From NCBI GenBank assembly GCA_030340625.1, contig JAOPHQ010004282.1, positions 62,001 to 126,000 on the forward strand: a stretch of DNA of 64,000 nt. Direction: 5' to 3'. Numbering within the stretch: the stretch's first letter is position 1; every line of letters begins with the position of its first letter. A program made the position numbers and the translations under genes. Source of the DNA: Merluccius polli (Eukaryota > Chordata > Actinopteri > Gadiformes > Merlucciidae). Under the pieces are notes generated by a model that was given only the letters and a program-made list of their open reading frames with translations, made no database searches and was not told the DNA's origin. Below, piece after piece: positions 63,241 to 64,000 of this stretch.

Positions 63241-64000
63241 TCCGACCCCGTGGGAGGGGCGGTCCAACTGCTCAAGGCGTCCCGCCGGGACAAGGCGTCT
63301 GCGTTCCCATGTGCCGCTCCTGGCCTGTGAATGACTGAATATGCATACGGCTGTAGGGCCAGGAACCAGCGCGTGACGCGGGCGTTACTGTCTTTATTTC
63401 TGGCCATCCACACCAACGGGGCGTGGTCGGTGACCAGGGTGAATCGCCGTCCTAACAGGTAATATTTCAGCTTGTCCACCGCCCATTTTATTGCCAGACA
63501 TTCTTTTTCCACCGTTGAGTAATTTTTCTCCCTGGGCAATAGCTTACGGCTAATGAAGGTGATGGGGTGTTCCTCACCTTCTCTTAATTGTGACAGGACG
63601 GCACCCACCCCGGTCTCTGATGCGTCGGTCTGGACCACAAGGGGGAGTGAGAAATCCGGCGTCACCAGCACCGGGTCGGAGCATAGGGCATCTTTCAGGG
63701 CCAAGAACGCCCTCTCGACCTCTGGGGTCCACTTCACCCGGTCCGGTTGCTGGTTTCGGGTGAGTTCTGTGAGGGGCCCTGCAATGGAGGAGAAGTGGGG
63801 AACAAAACGGCGGTAATAGCTGGCTAAACCCAGGAATACTCTCACCTGTCTTTTGCTGAGGGGGCGGGGCCACTCGCGGATAGCCTCGACCTTACCTACC
63901 TGGGGCTTCACACATCCCCGCCCAATGGTGAACCCCAGATAGCCTCCCTCAGAGCCTGAAGCACCGCGTTCAGCTGAGCCAGGTGGGTTCCCCACTCCTC
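63241..64000 (-). pseudogene. Gypsy reverse transcriptase end and RNase H, partial
   Basis: From the right edge the strand reads EWGTHLAQLNAVLQALREA, then, in another frame after a likely short deletion near 63940, YLGFTIGRGCVKPQ. The reverse transcriptase tail has FLGLASYYRRFVPHFSSIAG. RNase H follows with LVVQTDASETGVGAVLSQ, EKECLAIKWAVDKLKYYLLG, FTLVTDHAPLVWM and HGNADALSRRDA. Coding then passes straight into the polypurine tract and LTR, and the open frame continues meaninglessly to 63078. The linker that usually holds a conserved Cys/Lys-rich stretch before YLGF is missing, so the copy is defective. Confidence 0.82.

Larger units (their letters stand above)
62511..64000 (-). mobile_element. 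Ty3/Gypsy retrotransposon, 3' end, cut by window edge
   Basis: A complete 3' LTR (62511-63223), a polypurine tract and the reverse transcriptase/RNase H end of pol lie on the minus strand. RNase H runs up to the polypurine tract with no integrase between. The 5' part lies outside the window. Confidence 0.85.

Overview
The window reads as repeat-dense accessory DNA from a ray-finned (teleost-type) fish genome. The basis is the repeat spectrum: L1/Tx1-like, L2-like and other Jockey-superfamily LINEs, hAT, PIF/Harbinger, Kolobok-like and Tc1-like DNA elements, a Gmr1-type Ty3/Gypsy element, and long dinucleotide and tetranucleotide microsatellites. I recognise no host protein-coding exon, rRNA or tRNA gene. 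Almost every long reading frame belongs to a mobile element, and many elements are nested.

Layout. 1-5.6 kb: a Jockey-type LINE with a fully open ORF running off the left edge, next to one end of a Harbinger-like element that itself sits in an old L1 copy. 6.7-7.2 kb: an L2 fragment. 7.4-13.7 kb: the most interesting unit, a 6.2 kb element with 364-bp inverted arms, a 16-bp perfect terminus and a 3-bp target duplication (TAT). It carries one gene (8018-10166, minus) for a transposase-like protein I cannot place in a named superfamily. A 2.24 kb TA-flanked element, holding a large palindrome and telomere-like repeats, has inserted in its right arm. 14.5-15.2 kb: a Harbinger-like element. 15.6-27.1 kb: two oppositely oriented L1 halves that may be one twin-primed insertion, broken by an LTR mini-element (with a hAT MITE in one LTR), a hAT element, and a Harbinger element. 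27-35.5 kb: largely unassigned AT-rich DNA with a TTAA-flanked Kolobok-like element, a Harbinger MITE and microsatellites.

35.5-42.7 kb: Tc1 and L2 fragments with insertions, and a fold-back element. 42-45 kb: simple repeats in an inverted arrangement and a MITE-like unit. 45.6-52.3 kb: a minus-strand Gypsy element of Gmr1 type (SCAN-like capsid; integrase before reverse transcriptase; tRNA-Pro primer site). Its gag is split by a hAT element that contains another hAT element. 52.5-55.9 kb: copies of a hairpin-ended element, a Kolobok-like element with a THAP-like exon, and a solo LTR. 56.8-60.5 kb: an L2-type LINE with a 933-codon open frame. 60.5-62.5 kb: unassigned. 62.5-64 kb: the 3' LTR and RNase H end of another Gypsy element, cut by the window edge.

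The elements do not work together as a pathway. The value of the window is in the element architectures and in the order of insertion, which target duplications and paralogous empty sites let one read directly. Family names rest on motif recognition only; no database search was possible.
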